NCBI GenBank assembly: GCA_021732445.1
Contig: JAKFUZ010000006.1
Span: 186,001-250,000 of the forward strand
Length of the DNA: 64,000 nucleotides
Source of the DNA: Sphingomonas sp.
Lineage (GTDB): Bacteria > Pseudomonadota > Alphaproteobacteria > Sphingomonadales > Sphingomonadaceae
Reading direction: 5' to 3'
The translations under genes were made by a program, and so were the position numbers. Shown in pieces: positions 44,076-53,495 of this stretch (position 1 is its first letter; the number at the start of each line of letters is the position of its first letter). The notes below the pieces were generated by a model. It was not told the DNA's origin. It made no database searches and saw only the letters and a list, made by a program, of their open reading frames with translations.

Positions 44076-45755
44076 TTACCTTATCCGCGCGCGAAACTGC
44101 GCGGTGAAGGCGGGCGAGGTCGCGGATGTATCCAAAATACCCTTGGGATTGAGGCAGATATATCTGACATTGGCGTCATATCCCGCAGCCGGCGTATAGG
44201 TGCACGCGGCAAAGTTTGCCGGTGGGGTGGTGCCTGTCGCATAGCGCAAATCGGTCGATGGCGTGAAGCTGAGCCCGGTGCCGACCTGCGTGAAGTTTAC
44301 GGCGGCTGTGCCCGGCCCTGCGTCGTCAAAATCGCCATTGAAAAAAGTGACTTGGGCCGGAAGCCTGTCGACGACAAAAATGCTGTCGGCCGTGGTAATG
44401 CCGGGGCCGCTGTTGGTCGCGGTGATTGTATAGACCACCTCATTGCCCGGCACCAGAAACAGCCCGGCATTGCCCGGATCATAGACGGCGCTCGTCTTGG
44501 TGAGCGCGATGGTGGGCCGTTGGGTAAAGCTAATCGCATAATCTTCAACCTCGCCATTTGGCGCGGTGAGGCTGGGCCCAAGCCCGGCCTGCGTGGACCA
44601 GCGGAACCGCGCAAACGTCTGGGCCAGTGTCGCGCCCGACGGGATCGTAAAGGTCAGCCGGATGACTCCGATTGTGGAATTGCTGTCGCCGGTGCCGTTG
44701 TCCTGCACATTGGTCGCAATGCGCTCGCCCGCGTCGTTGAAATTGCCGTTGCCGTTATAGTCGATCCAGGCCTGCAATCGCCCGCCCGAGCCCAGCACCG
44801 AAAGGCTGACATTCGCGCTCGCGCCGCGGATGAGCCCGCCAAAGGTGGCACCGTCGTCGCCGGCATCGGCCGAGGCGTTTCCGCTGTTATACCCCGTGGA
44901 CTCCGAGGTGTTGGTCGCGCCAAGCTGGATGCCGCCGACAATGTCGTGCGCCGGGTCGCCATATGATGTGGGCGCGTCGCCAAAATCCTGCGGCACCACC
45001 TGGGTCGGGGAAGGGAGCCCGAGTGCAGGGCAGCCGAAGTCGAGCGACGTCAGGCGCGTTGTTGCGCCCGTGCCAAGCACGCCGATCCGGTAATTGAAAC
45101 TGCTCGTCGCGGTATAGACGATTGCGGCGATGTTCCGGGTGGCGGTTGGGTCGATGCCGGGCGCATTAGCGGCCGTAATCGCTTCAAACCGCGCATTGGC
45201 GGGAACCGACGGGCCGCTGGCGTCAACCGCAAGATTGGTGTTCGTATCGAGCACATAGGCGGAAAATGGCCGCGAAAATTCAGAATATTCACGTAGCGCA
45301 ACGCTGTCCCCGTCAATGTCGATGCCGGTGGCGACGAGGTCCAGCGCGACCGGCGTAGTCGTTCCGGCATTTACCAGCGTGATCGTAAAGTCGGCGCTGC
45401 GCGCGTTGGTGCCGGCGAGCTCGGGCTGGAAATTGGCAATCAGCCCGGTGTCGCGGTCGATGATAGCGAGCGTGGCGTTGGTGAGCGCGTTGATCCGCAC
45501 CCGCGCGTCAACGCCGCTTGCGACATTGCTGAAGCGATAAATGGCGCCGACGGCCAGATCAGTGCCCGATTCGAGCACCGGGTTCTGGAAATTGAGTGTC
45601 ACGATTTCGCGGCCATAGCAGGTCGTCGTCTGAGCCTGTGCCGGCGCAACGCCGCCAAGCGCGGCAACCAATGCCAGTGCGCCGGCAATGCCCCGAATAG
45701 TCGTTGCAAGCTGCCGTCGCCACGGCTGGGAGAAAAACCTGCTGCGTGTGCCCAT
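44076..45755 (-). CDS. secreted protein with GEVED and DUF11 domains
   Basis: A 559-aa exported protein. A signal peptide (ATTIRGIAGALALVAALGGVAPAQAQ) follows a basic N-region. The middle carries a GEVED domain (LQAWIDYNGNGNFNDAGERI ... GEVEDYAISF, about 330-430), and the C-terminal third a DUF11-like beta domain (ITATNSGPGITTADSIFVVDRLP). Such modules occur in surface adhesins. There is no sorting signal, autotransporter barrel or membrane helix at the C-terminus. MGTRSRFF at 45755, with AGGGACAG just upstream, is preferred over the ATG at 45794. Confidence 0.78.
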   Translation of the reverse strand: MGTRSRFFSQPWRRQLATTIRGIAGALALVAALGGVAPAQAQTTTCYGREIVTLNFQNPVLESGTDLAVGAIYRFSNVASGVDARVRINALTNATLAIIDRDTGLIANFQPELAGTNARSADFTITLVNAGTTTPVALDLVATGIDIDGDSVALREYSEFSRPFSAYVLDTNTNLAVDASGPSVPANARFEAITAANAPGIDPTATRNIAAIVYTATSSFNYRIGVLGTGATTRLTSLDFGCPALGLPSPTQVVPQDFGDAPTSYGDPAHDIVGGIQLGATNTSESTGYNSGNASADAGDDGATFGGLIRGASANVSLSVLGSGGRLQAWIDYNGNGNFNDAGERIATNVQDNGTGDSNSTIGVIRLTFTIPSGATLAQTFARFRWSTQAGLGPSLTAPNGEVEDYAISFTQRPTIALTKTSAVYDPGNAGLFLVPGNEVVYTITATNSGPGITTADSIFVVDRLPAQVTFFNGDFDDAGPGTAAVNFTQVGTGLSFTPSTDLRYATGTTPPANFAACTYTPAAGYDANVRYICLNPKGILDTSATSPAFTAQFRARIR

Positions 45756-45890
45756 CTGTCCCTGCTCGCCGGCAGCGACTACGCCCGCCGCCATGTTAGC
45801 CTTTGTCGACGGACTATGATCCGATGATCTAACTTATTGGTTAACGACGCGGTTACCTTCGCGATCCGCCCCAGGCGCGGCGCCGGGCAG

Positions 45891-46529
45891 TCAGCCGATT
45901 GCCTCGATGACGGCCGCGCGCAAATCGGCAATGCCCATGCCCTTCTCACTCGATGTGGCGAGAATGTCGGGGTGGGCGGCGGTGCGCTTGCGCGCGGCGG
46001 CTGCGGTTTCATCGGTCACAGCCGCCAGCTCCGTTGCCTTGATCTTGTCCGCCTTGGTCAGCACCAGCCGGTAACTGACGGCGGCCTTGTCGAGCATTTC
46101 AAGAATTTCGGCGTCGACATCCTTCAGCCCGTGGCGGGCATCGACCAGCACCAGCACGCGCTTCAGCACCTGCCGGCCGCGAAGATAGTCATTGATCAAA
46201 AAGCGCCAGCGCCTGACCATGTCCTTCGGCGCTTTGGCGAAGCCATAGCCGGGCATGTCCACCAGCCGGAACTGCGGCGGCGTGCCAATGTCGAAAAAAT
46301 TCAGCTCCTGCGTGCGGCCCGGTGTGTTGGAGGTGCGCGCCAGGCCATTGCGGCCGGTGAGGGCGTTCAGCAGCGATGATTTGCCGACATTGGAGCGCCC
46401 GGCAAACGCGATTTCGGGCACGTCCGCGTCTGGCAGAAATTCCAGCGCGGGGGCAGACTTCAAAAAGCTGATCGGCCCGGCAAAGATTTTGCGCGCGGCC
46501 TCCAGCGCGTCATCGTCAAATGCGGCCAC
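45891..46529 (-). CDS. engB: ribosome biogenesis GTP-binding protein EngB (YihA/YsxC)
   Basis: A 212-aa GTPase involved in 50S subunit maturation. G1 is [20 protein letters not shown]2 lies in [16 protein letters not shown]3 is DMPGYGFA and G4 is VLTKADKI. The start is GTG at 46529, 3 nt after the yidC stop, completing the rpmH-rnpA-yidD-yidC-engB order typical of Alphaproteobacteria. Confidence 0.96.
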   Translation of the reverse strand: MAAFDDDALEAARKIFAGPISFLKSAPALEFLPDADVPEIAFAGRSNVGKSSLLNALTGRNGLARTSNTPGRTQELNFFDIGTPPQFRLVDMPGYGFAKAPKDMVRRWRFLINDYLRGRQVLKRVLVLVDARHGLKDVDAEILEMLDKAAVSYRLVLTKADKIKATELAAVTDETAAAARKRTAAHPDILATSSEKGMGIADLRAAVIEAIG

Positions 46530-46532
46530 GGC

Positions 46533-48317
46533 TCATCGCTTTGTCGCCCGGGGCTTGGCGGCCGGTTTGCCCGCCTGGCCGGCGGTCGGCGTCATCAATT
46601 CGGGGTGGCGCGCATAGAGCAGGCGTTGCTGCAAAATAGTCAGCGTGTTCGACGTGATCCAGTAAATCTGCAGGCCCACCGCAAATGGCGCCATCATGAA
46701 CATCATCATCCAGGGCATGATGGCGAACACCTGCTTTTGCGCTTCATCCATGGGCGCCGGGTTCAGCTTGAACTGAAAGAACATCGAAATGCCAAGGATG
46801 ATCGGCACCACGCCAATCGCGATGAGCGCCGGCGGGCTGAACGGCAGCAGGCCAAACAGGTTGATGGGGGTGAGCGGATCGGGCGCTGACAGATCCCGCA
46901 GCCAGCCGACAAACGGCTGGTGCCGCATTTCGATGGTGAGGATCAGCACCTTGTACAGCGCGTACATGATGGGGATTTGCAGCAGTGTTGGCCCGCACCC
47001 GGCCAGCGGGTTCACCCCTTCGGCCTTGTAGAGCGCCATGATTTCCTGCTGCTGGCGCGGCTTGTCGTCCTTGTAGCGCTCCTGCACCGCCTTCATCTTT
47101 GGCTGGATCGCCTTCATCTTCGCCATTGAGGCAAACTGGCGCTGGGCAATCGGGAACAGAAGGCCGCGGATGGTGATGGTCAGCACGATGATGGCGACAC
47201 CGAAATTGCCGATGAGCTTGAACAGGAATTCAAGATAATAGAAAATCGGCTTTTCGACGATGCGGAACCAGCCCCAGTCGATCGCCTTGTCAAAATTGGC
47301 GATGCCGCCATCGTCCTGATACTGGTCGATCAGCCGCACTTCCTTGGCGCCGGCAAAAAAGCGGCTTGATTGCGTGGCTTGCTTGCCCGGCGCGATGACC
47401 TTGGCCTGGGTCGTGAAGTCGGCCTGATACACATCGCCGGCCGCGCCGCGAAACCCTGCATGGACCTGCGCCTGCTGGTCAGGCACCAGCGCTGCCAGCC
47501 AGTAAATGTCGCTGAAACCCAGCCAGCCGCCCTGATGGTCAAAATAATTGGCACCGGGTTTTGCGTTTGAGCCCCAGATTTTGCCAAAGAAGCTGGCATC
47601 TTTGCCGGCAAGATTTGGGTAGCCGATATCATAATTCGCGCCTGAGCCGAACACGCCAACCGGGCCGACATGGTTGGTCCAGGTGTCGATATCCTTGGGC
47701 GCGCCCGTCCGCGAGATGAGCCCGAACGCCTGCACCTTCACAGGGTGCGCCGTCGGATTGCCTACGGACTGCGTAATCGCAAACATATATTGCGGGTCAA
47801 CCGCGATGCGGATCTGGAACGTCACCCCTTCCGGGCTGGTCCAGCCAAGCGTAACCGGTCGGGCAGGGGTGAGGGTCGCCGCGTCTGCGCGCCACAGGCT
47901 GTTGCTGTCGGGCAGGGTGGTGCCCGTGCCCGTCCAGCCGAAGCGGGCGAAATAGGCATGTTCGGTGCCCGATGGCGAGAGCAGCCGCACCGGCGCTGCA
48001 TTCTTCTCGATTGTTTCGCGGTGGCGCAGCAACACAAGATCGTCGATGCGCGCGCCTTTCAGGTTGATCGACCCCTTAAGCGTGGCTGAGGTGATGGCCA
48101 GGCGCGGCGTTTCGGCCAGCACGAGCTTGCGGTCGCGCACCGCGACCGTGCCCTCGGCGGGCAGAGCCGGGGTGCTTGGCGCCGCAGTTCTGGCTTGCGC
48201 CGTCACGGCGGGCTTGGGCGCAGGCGGCGCAATGCGGCTCGCAATGAACGGCCAGCCAAGCAGGATCAGCCCGGCGATGATCGCGAACAGCACGATATTG
48301 CGATTGTCTTCACTCAC
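46533..48317 (-). CDS. yidC: membrane protein insertase YidC
   Basis: A 594-aa Gram-negative type insertase. A first membrane helix (IVLFAIIAGLILLGWPFIAS) is followed by a large periplasmic domain (about 60-360). The conserved core FGVAIIVLTITIRGLLFPIAQRQFASMAKM contains the critical Arg, followed by YKAEGVNPLAGCGPTLLQIPIMYALYK and three further helices, with a Lys/Arg-rich tail. The start is GTG at 48317. It works with SecYEG or alone, and lies 28 nt after yidD. Confidence 0.97.
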   Translation of the reverse strand: MSEDNRNIVLFAIIAGLILLGWPFIASRIAPPAPKPAVTAQARTAAPSTPALPAEGTVAVRDRKLVLAETPRLAITSATLKGSINLKGARIDDLVLLRHRETIEKNAAPVRLLSPSGTEHAYFARFGWTGTGTTLPDSNSLWRADAATLTPARPVTLGWTSPEGVTFQIRIAVDPQYMFAITQSVGNPTAHPVKVQAFGLISRTGAPKDIDTWTNHVGPVGVFGSGANYDIGYPNLAGKDASFFGKIWGSNAKPGANYFDHQGGWLGFSDIYWLAALVPDQQAQVHAGFRGAAGDVYQADFTTQAKVIAPGKQATQSSRFFAGAKEVRLIDQYQDDGGIANFDKAIDWGWFRIVEKPIFYYLEFLFKLIGNFGVAIIVLTITIRGLLFPIAQRQFASMAKMKAIQPKMKAVQERYKDDKPRQQQEIMALYKAEGVNPLAGCGPTLLQIPIMYALYKVLILTIEMRHQPFVGWLRDLSAPDPLTPINLFGLLPFSPPALIAIGVVPIILGISMFFQFKLNPAPMDEAQKQVFAIMPWMMMFMMAPFAVGLQIYWITSNTLTILQQRLLYARHPELMTPTAGQAGKPAAKPRATKR

Positions 48318-48345
48318 TTGGGCAACCCCGATTCATTGTCCTGGC

Positions 48346-48558
48346 TCACGGGACCGGATCATAGCCATGGCCGCCCCATGGGTGGCACCGCGCAATCCGC
48401 CTGATCGCCAGCCACCCGCCTTTAACTGCGCCATAGCGGCCCAGTGCCTCGATTGCATAGGCCGAACATGACGGCGCATAGCGGCATGACGGGGGCAGGA
48501 TAACGGATGGCCCCAATTGCCAGGCCCGTGCCAGCCCGATGAGCAGTCGCGCTATCAC
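48346..48558 (-). CDS. yidD: membrane protein insertion efficiency factor YidD
   Basis: A 70-aa protein with the family pattern [49 protein letters not shown], including the three conserved Cys and an N-terminal amphipathic helix that attaches to the inner membrane. The GTG start overlaps the rnpA stop (GTGA), indicating coupling. Confidence 0.95.
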   Translation of the reverse strand: MIARLLIGLARAWQLGPSVILPPSCRYAPSCSAYAIEALGRYGAVKGGWLAIRRIARCHPWGGHGYDPVP

Positions 48559-48881
48559 CGGGCGATCTTTGCCAGCGCCTTGAGCAGTTCCGCCCGCAGC
48601 AGCGCAAAGTCGCGCTCCACACCGCCAGCGCGCCCGATCAACACATGGTCCGCGCCGGCAAGTCCGGCTTGCGGCAGAATTTCGCGCGCCAGTGCCCGCA
48701 GGCGCCGCTTCATGCGGTTGCGCACCACCGCGCCGCCAATTTTTTTGGTAACGGTGTAGCCGATTCGCATCACGGCCGAGCCATCATTGCGGGGCCGGGC
48801 GAGCAGAACAAAGCCCGGCATCGGCGCGCGTTTTCCCCCATTTGCCGCCAGAAAATCCCGGCGCTGGGTAAGCGTTATCAG
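48555..48881 (-). CDS. rnpA: ribonuclease P protein component (start codon unusual)
   Basis: The RNase P protein, about 107 residues, that helps the catalytic RNA mature tRNA 5' ends. Conserved parts are [41 protein letters not shown] (the RNR motif) and DHVLIGRAG. No ATG, GTG or TTG lies between the end of rpmH and the conserved LTQRRDF; only CTG (48881) or ATA (48878) is available. The nearest in-frame ATG is at 49019, 7 nt before the rpmH start, and would nest rpmH entirely inside a 154-aa rnpA. The coordinates given are those of the conserved part. Confidence 0.85.
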   Translation of the reverse strand: MITLTQRRDFLAANGGKRAPMPGFVLLARPRNDGSAVMRIGYTVTKKIGGAVVRNRMKRRLRALAREILPQAGLAGADHVLIGRAGGVERDFALLRAELLKALAKIAR

Positions 48882-49012
48882 GCCGAGAGCGTCTTGCGGC
48901 CGCGCGCGCGGCGTGCGCGCAGCACCTTGCGACCGCCCACCGTTGCCATCCGCGCGCGGAAGCCGTGGCGGCGTGCACGCACCAGATTGCTCGGTTGAAA
49001 GGTCCGCTTCAT
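48878..49012 (-). CDS. rpmH: 50S ribosomal protein L34
   Basis: A 44-aa very basic protein, [20 protein letters not shown] at the start and [13 protein letters not shown] at the end, the full L34 pattern. The frame was read directly on the minus strand from the ATG at 49012 to the TGA at 48878. It heads the rpmH-rnpA-yidD-yidC-engB cluster, and a terminator (49038-49061) isolates it from the gene upstream, so its promoter must lie in the short interval 49013-49037 or overlap the terminator. Confidence 0.95.
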   Translation of the reverse strand: MKRTFQPSNLVRARRHGFRARMATVGGRKVLRARRARGRKTLSA

Positions 49013-49037
49013 CACTCATTCCCTGATCAACAAAATG

Positions 49038-49061
49038 AAAAAAGCCGCCAGAAGCGGCGGC
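49038..49061 (-). terminator. intrinsic terminator on the minus strand
   Basis: GCCGCC (49044-49049) pairs with GGCGGC (49056-49061). On the minus strand the hairpin is followed by six T (A-tract 49038-49043). It ends the PGPG membrane protein transcript just before rpmH. Confidence 0.8.
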
Positions 49062-49099
49062 AAAATGCTCGTCGCAATTATGCCAGGACGCTGGCTGTG

Positions 49100-49423
49100 T
49101 CAACCTTGTTGCGTCGATGCGGGCCGGGGCACGGCGCGCGCCGCATCTCGCGCCTTACGGCGTTTTGCGCTTGGCCGCCGCAGGCCGATATCGGCGATTT
49201 GGCCGATCCGAGGCCACCGTTTTGCGGCGCGGACGAACACCCGCCGTGCCCATGCCGAGTTTTTCAGCATCAGCGCAAGGCCCAGCACGAAAACCGGAAT
49301 GCCGCCCGGCCCCGGAATGATCCCGACAAAGGGCGCAAGGATGACGAGCAAGGCGCCGATCACCAGCAGCGCAATGCTGACCGCGGGGTTACGCTTGCGG
49401 CGGACAGAAGCGGGTTGAACCAT
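49100..49423 (-). CDS. small PGPG(W)-type transmembrane protein
   Basis: A 107-aa protein with a basic N-terminus, a hydrophobic hairpin (VSIALLVIGALLVILAPFVGIIPGPGGIPVFVLGLALMLK, split here by the PGPGG turn) and a basic C-terminal tail (WARRVFVRAAKRWPRIG). The turn resembles the PGPGW family of small membrane proteins, whose function is unknown. The start MVQPASVRRKR at 49423 is preferred; the frame is open to 49564 but that part is not conserved-looking and runs into comM. Confidence 0.68.
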   Translation of the reverse strand: MVQPASVRRKRNPAVSIALLVIGALLVILAPFVGIIPGPGGIPVFVLGLALMLKNSAWARRVFVRAAKRWPRIGQIADIGLRRPSAKRRKARDAARAVPRPASTQQG

Positions 49424-49554
49424 TGCCGCAGATGTGGGGGCGGTGTCTTGGATTGGCAAGACGCAAGCCGCGGCGCTGTGGTGGTTTCGCGGGGCAAGAA
49501 ACCGGCTATGAACAAGAAATTGCGGTAAGGCGCAGCAGCGCCAAGCGGGGTGGG

Positions 49555-51063
49555 ATGGTCGCACTGGTATCGACGGTTGCCTATCTGGGGCTTGAGGCGC
49601 GCAGCGTCGAGGTTCAGGTGCAGCTTGCGCCGGGCGTACCCGCCTTCAATGTGGTCGGGCTTGGCGACAAGGCAGTCGCGGAAAGCCGGGAGCGGGTTCG
49701 CGCCGCCGTTGCCGCTATGGGCCTTGCGCTGCCACCCAAGCGGATAACCGTTAATCTGTCGCCGGCGGACCTGCCGAAGGAAGGTTCGCATTATGACCTG
49801 CCGATTGCGCTTGGCCTGCTGGGGGCGATGGGCGTGGTCGATGCCGAAACGCTGGCGGATTATGTGGTCGTCGGCGAACTGGGGCTGGACGGCCGGATAG
49901 CGCCGTGCGCTGGGGTGCTGCTGGCCGCGCTTTACGCAGCGGGGGTGGGCAAGGGGCTGGTGTGTCCGGCCGCGCAAGGCGCAGAAGCTGCCTGGGCCGG
50001 CTCGGTCGAAGTGATCGCCGCGCCAGACCTGTTGTCGCTGCTCAATCATTTCAAGGGGCATGGCCTGCTGGCGGCGCCGCAGCCGGGCGAGGTCGATGCC
50101 GCCGATCATGGGCCTGACCTGAGACAGGTAAGGGGGCAGGAAACGGCCAAGCGCGCGCTTGAGATTGCCGCGGCCGGCGGGCATAACCTGCTGATGGTGG
50201 GGCCTCCGGGCGCCGGCAAGTCGCTGCTCGCATCGTGCCTGCCCGGCATCCTGCCGCCGCTCGATTCGGCTGAGGCGCTGGAAGTGTCGATGGTCGCAAG
50301 CGTTGCCGGCACGTTGCAGGGCGGGCGGTTGACGCGGGCGCGCCCGTTCCGCGCGCCGCATCACAGCGCGTCGATGGCCGCTCTTGTGGGCGGCGGGCTT
50401 AAGGTAAAGCCCGGCGAGGTCAGCCTGGCGCATCTCGGCGTGCTGTTTCTTGATGAACTGCCCGAGTTTCAGCGCGCCGTGCTCGACTCGCTGCGACAGC
50501 CTTTGGAAACAGGCACGGTGAGCGTCGCGCGGGCGAACGCGCACGTCACCTTTCCGGCGCGGGTGCAACTCGTGGCGGCCATGAACCCGTGCCGCTGCGG
50601 GCATCTGGGAGATGCAGCGCTTGCGTGTTCGCGCGCGCCGAAATGCGCGGCGGACTATCAGGCCAAAGTGTCTGGCCCGCTGCTTGACCGCATTGATCTG
50701 CATGTCGATGTGCAGCCCGTGTCCGCGATGGACCTGGTCTTGCCACCGCCGGCCGAAGGATCAGCCGAGGTGGCCGCTCGCGTTGCTGCTGCCCGTGCCG
50801 TGCAGACAGCGCGTTATGCCGACACCCCCGCGCGCACCAACGCGCAAGCCGAAGGTCCGGTGCTCGATGGCTGGTCAGTGCCTGATGCGCCGGGCCGTGC
50901 CCTGCTCGCGCAGGCGGCCGAGGCGATGCGGCTGTCGGCCCGCGGCTATACGCGGGTGCTGCGGGTTGCGCGCACCATTGCCGATCTGGCGGGCGCTGAT
51001 GCCGTCGGGCGGCTTCACGTCGCCGAAGCGCTCAGCTACCGGCGGCAAGCCCCCCGCGCCTGA
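49555..51063 (+). CDS. comM: YifB/ComM family Mg-chelatase-like AAA+ protein
   Basis: A 502-aa helicase-like ATPase; ComM supports branch migration during natural transformation in other bacteria. The N-terminal ChlI-like domain reads VEVQVQLAPGVPAFNVVGLGDKAVAESRERVRAA; Walker A is MVGPPGAGKSLLA, Walker B is VLFLDELPEF, and a C-terminal zinc-like MNPCRCGHLGD is present. The start at 49555 (MVALVSTVAYLG) is the usual one. It shares a divergent gap with the PGPG protein. Confidence 0.93.
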   Translation: MVALVSTVAYLGLEARSVEVQVQLAPGVPAFNVVGLGDKAVAESRERVRAAVAAMGLALPPKRITVNLSPADLPKEGSHYDLPIALGLLGAMGVVDAETLADYVVVGELGLDGRIAPCAGVLLAALYAAGVGKGLVCPAAQGAEAAWAGSVEVIAAPDLLSLLNHFKGHGLLAAPQPGEVDAADHGPDLRQVRGQETAKRALEIAAAGGHNLLMVGPPGAGKSLLASCLPGILPPLDSAEALEVSMVASVAGTLQGGRLTRARPFRAPHHSASMAALVGGGLKVKPGEVSLAHLGVLFLDELPEFQRAVLDSLRQPLETGTVSVARANAHVTFPARVQLVAAMNPCRCGHLGDAALACSRAPKCAADYQAKVSGPLLDRIDLHVDVQPVSAMDLVLPPPAEGSAEVAARVAAARAVQTARYADTPARTNAQAEGPVLDGWSVPDAPGRALLAQAAEAMRLSARGYTRVLRVARTIADLAGADAVGRLHVAEALSYRRQAPRA

Positions 51064-51172
51064 GCCAAGCGGCGCGCTTCGCCCTGGCATATGAGGTCTT
51101 AGTGTATGGGAAGGCGCCCGCCGCCGCACCGGCGCACGCGACCCCGCCGCGCGCACCGGTGCGTGGAAGCCT

Positions 51173-51454
51173 TCAGGCCTTTACGTGCGCCGACAGAAAC
51201 TTGTTCATTTCAAACATCGTCGCCTTTTTCTTGCCGAAAATCTTTTCGAGCTTGGCATCGGCCAAAATCTCGCGCTTGTTTTCCGGGTTTTGCAGGTTGT
51301 GCTGCTTGATATAAGCCCACACCTTGCTCACCACCTCGCTGCGCGGCAGCTTGTCAGCGCCGACAATCGCTGCAAGGTCAGCCGATGGCTGTACTGGCGC
51401 GTGGATGCCACCGGTTCTTGGTCCGGCTGCCTTGGTAACTGCCTCTTTTGCCAT
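51173..51454 (-). CDS. SWIB/MDM2-domain protein
   Basis: A 93-aa protein that is almost entirely one SWIB domain: [77 protein letters not shown] is best known from eukaryotic SWI/SNF complexes; in bacteria it occurs in chlamydiae and as small proteins in some Proteobacteria, probably nucleic-acid- or protein-binding. GGGAGGATAGC directly precedes the ATG at 51454. It lies convergent with comM and divergent from the formaldehyde dehydrogenase. Confidence 0.92.
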   Translation of the reverse strand: MAKEAVTKAAGPRTGGIHAPVQPSADLAAIVGADKLPRSEVVSKVWAYIKQHNLQNPENKREILADAKLEKIFGKKKATMFEMNKFLSAHVKA

Positions 51455-51676
51455 GCTATCCTCCCTAATCGTAACCGGAAAAAAGAACGTCCGGCTGCCT
51501 GGCTGTGCGCCGCCTGGCGGCGCGCGTTTGCTTCTGCGCCGACTTTTGACAATTGTCACTATTTACAGTGCACTTGCGGCGCGCAATGGTATTGCGGGCC
51601 AAACGCGGGTGCTTGCAACACGCCGCGTCGCGCTGCATGGCGGGGCACGCTGCCGAAGCCAATGGAGAACCGGCGA

Positions 51677-52786
51677 ATGAGGACCCGCGCCGCAGTGGCC
51701 TTTGAAGCAAAGCGGCCGCTGGAGATTGTTGAGCTTGACCTCGAAGGGCCGCAAGCAGGCGAAGTACTGATCGAGATCATGGCAACGGGCATTTGCCATA
51801 CCGACGCCTACACGCTCGACGGGCTGGATAGTGAAGGGTTGTTTCCCAGCGTGCTCGGGCATGAAGGCGCAGGCATTGTGCGCGAGGTTGGCGCCGGCGT
51901 CACCTCGGTCGTGCCGGGCGATCACGTTATCCCGCTCTACACCCCCGAATGTCGCCAGTGTAAGTCGTGCCTCAGCGGCAAGACCAACCTGTGCACGGCG
52001 ATCCGCGCGACGCAGGGCAAGGGGCTGATGCCCGATGGCACCAGCCGGTTCAGCTACAAGGGGCACATGGTCCATCATTATATGGGCTGCTCGACCTTTT
52101 CGAACTTTACCGTGCTCCCTGAAATTGCCGTGGCGAAAATCCGCAAAGACGCGCCGTTCCACACGAGTTGCTATGTTGGCTGCGGGGTTACGACGGGGGT
52201 GGGGGCCGTGGTAAACACGGCCAAGGTGCGGCCGGGTGATACCGTAATTGTCTTTGGGCTTGGCGGCATTGGGCTGAATGTGTTGCAGGGCGCGCGGCTG
52301 GCCGGGGCCGGCATGGTCGTGGGCGTTGACATCAACCCCGCGCGGGAAAGCTGGGGCACTCGTTTCGGCATGAGCCATTTCGTGAACCCCCGGGCAGTTG
52401 ATGGCGATCTTGTCGCGCATCTTGTCGCGTTGACGGAAGGTGGCGCTGACTTCACCTTTGATTGCACCGGCAACACCGATGTGATGCGCCAGGCGCTCGA
52501 ATGCTGCCACCGCGGATGGGGCGAATCGATCATTATCGGCGTGGCCGAAGCCGGCCGGGAAATCAGCACGCGGCCGTTCCAGTTCGTCACCGGGCGGGTA
52601 TGGAAAGGCACCGCATTTGGCGGCGCGCGCGGGCGCACCGACGTGCCAAAGATCGTCGACTGGTATATGAACGGTGCAATCGAAATCGACCCGATGATTA
52701 CGCATGTGCTCAGCCTTGACGAGATCAACAAAGGTTTTGACCTGATGCACGCCGGCCAGAGCATTCGCAGCGTTGTCGTTTACTGA
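51677..52786 (+). CDS. frmA: S-(hydroxymethyl)glutathione dehydrogenase (class III alcohol dehydrogenase)
   Basis: A 369-aa zinc enzyme that oxidises the formaldehyde-glutathione adduct. Catalytic zinc ligands lie in [16 protein letters not shown] and the Cys of VGCGVTTG; the structural zinc site is [15 protein letters not shown]. The NAD loop is [27 protein letters not shown] is typical of class III enzymes. The start [11 protein letters not shown] at 51677 has GGAGAAC upstream; the frame is open much further but is not conserved. Cytoplasmic formaldehyde detoxification. Confidence 0.95.
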   Translation: MRTRAAVAFEAKRPLEIVELDLEGPQAGEVLIEIMATGICHTDAYTLDGLDSEGLFPSVLGHEGAGIVREVGAGVTSVVPGDHVIPLYTPECRQCKSCLSGKTNLCTAIRATQGKGLMPDGTSRFSYKGHMVHHYMGCSTFSNFTVLPEIAVAKIRKDAPFHTSCYVGCGVTTGVGAVVNTAKVRPGDTVIVFGLGGIGLNVLQGARLAGAGMVVGVDINPARESWGTRFGMSHFVNPRAVDGDLVAHLVALTEGGADFTFDCTGNTDVMRQALECCHRGWGESIIIGVAEAGREISTRPFQFVTGRVWKGTAFGGARGRTDVPKIVDWYMNGAIEIDPMITHVLSLDEINKGFDLMHAGQSIRSVVVY

Positions 52787-52827
52787 CCCCCCGTCGCCAC
52801 CGCGCGGCACATTCAAGGAGCAAGACG

Positions 52828-53205
52828 ATGTTTTCGCATGTCATGATAGGGACGAATGACCTTGAAAAGGCCAAGGCCTTTTATGATGCCACACTGGGCG
52901 CTCTGGGTGCAAAACCCGGCGTGATGAACGGTGAGCGCGTGGTGTATATGCACGGCGGCAACCTGTTCCTAGTGACCAAGCCAATCAACGGCGAGCCGGC
53001 ATGCAGCGCGAATGGCGGCACCATAGGTTTTGCTGCGGCGTCTCCCGAGCAGGCCGACGCGTGGCACGCCGCAGGCGTCGCGGCGGGCGGTACGTCGATT
53101 GAAAACCCGCCCGGCGTTCGTGACGGCTCGTTTGGGCAGCTCTACCTCGCCTATCTGCGCGATCCGTGCGGCAACAAATTGTGCGCGATGCACCGGATGG
53201 GGTGA
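52828..53205 (+). CDS. VOC/glyoxalase-like protein
   Basis: A 125-aa protein of the vicinal-oxygen-chelate fold: MFSHVMIGTNDLEKAKAFYDATLGALG at the N-terminus and AYLRDPCGNKLCAMHRMG at the C-terminus. Metal ligands fit His4 and the C-terminal part only loosely, so activity is uncertain. CAAGGAGCAAGACG precedes the ATG. It lies 41 nt after the formaldehyde dehydrogenase, suggesting a shared glutathione-adduct theme. Confidence 0.87.
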   Translation: MFSHVMIGTNDLEKAKAFYDATLGALGAKPGVMNGERVVYMHGGNLFLVTKPINGEPACSANGGTIGFAAASPEQADAWHAAGVAAGGTSIENPPGVRDGSFGQLYLAYLRDPCGNKLCAMHRMG

Positions 53206-53405
53206 GCGCTGGCGCTTTCCAACCCCGCGGTGGCGGCAACGCGCCATTGAGGGGTTGGGGTGCGTGCTAGGGCATCTCGCGTGTTTTCCAGCCGGCCGGA
53301 GCAACCGGGCGACCGCGAAAGCCATGGCCTGAACCCGCAACGGGCACGCCCTGCGCAGCGGTGTTGCGGCACCCGCCGCTCCCCGCAGGTGCTGGCTGTC
53401 GCAAC

Positions 53406-53441
53406 AAAAAAGGCCCGGGGTCAGCCGCCCCGGGCCTTATT
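53406..53441. terminator. bidirectional intrinsic terminator
   Basis: AAGGCCCGGGG (53410-53420) pairs with CCCCGGGCCTT (53428-53438) around a 7-nt loop. Six A precede it and TTATT follows, so it can end both the VOC gene (plus) and the TonB receptor gene (minus). Confidence 0.88.
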
Positions 53442-53495
53442 GCGTTCAGTCACAAAACATACCGAGCGGTGGGCCGCAACCCGCGCGCCAATCGC

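Noticed and set aside
44076..45755. Horizontal acquisition of the GEVED/DUF11 gene
   Set aside because: No mobile element, tRNA, direct repeats or clear base-composition shift borders it.
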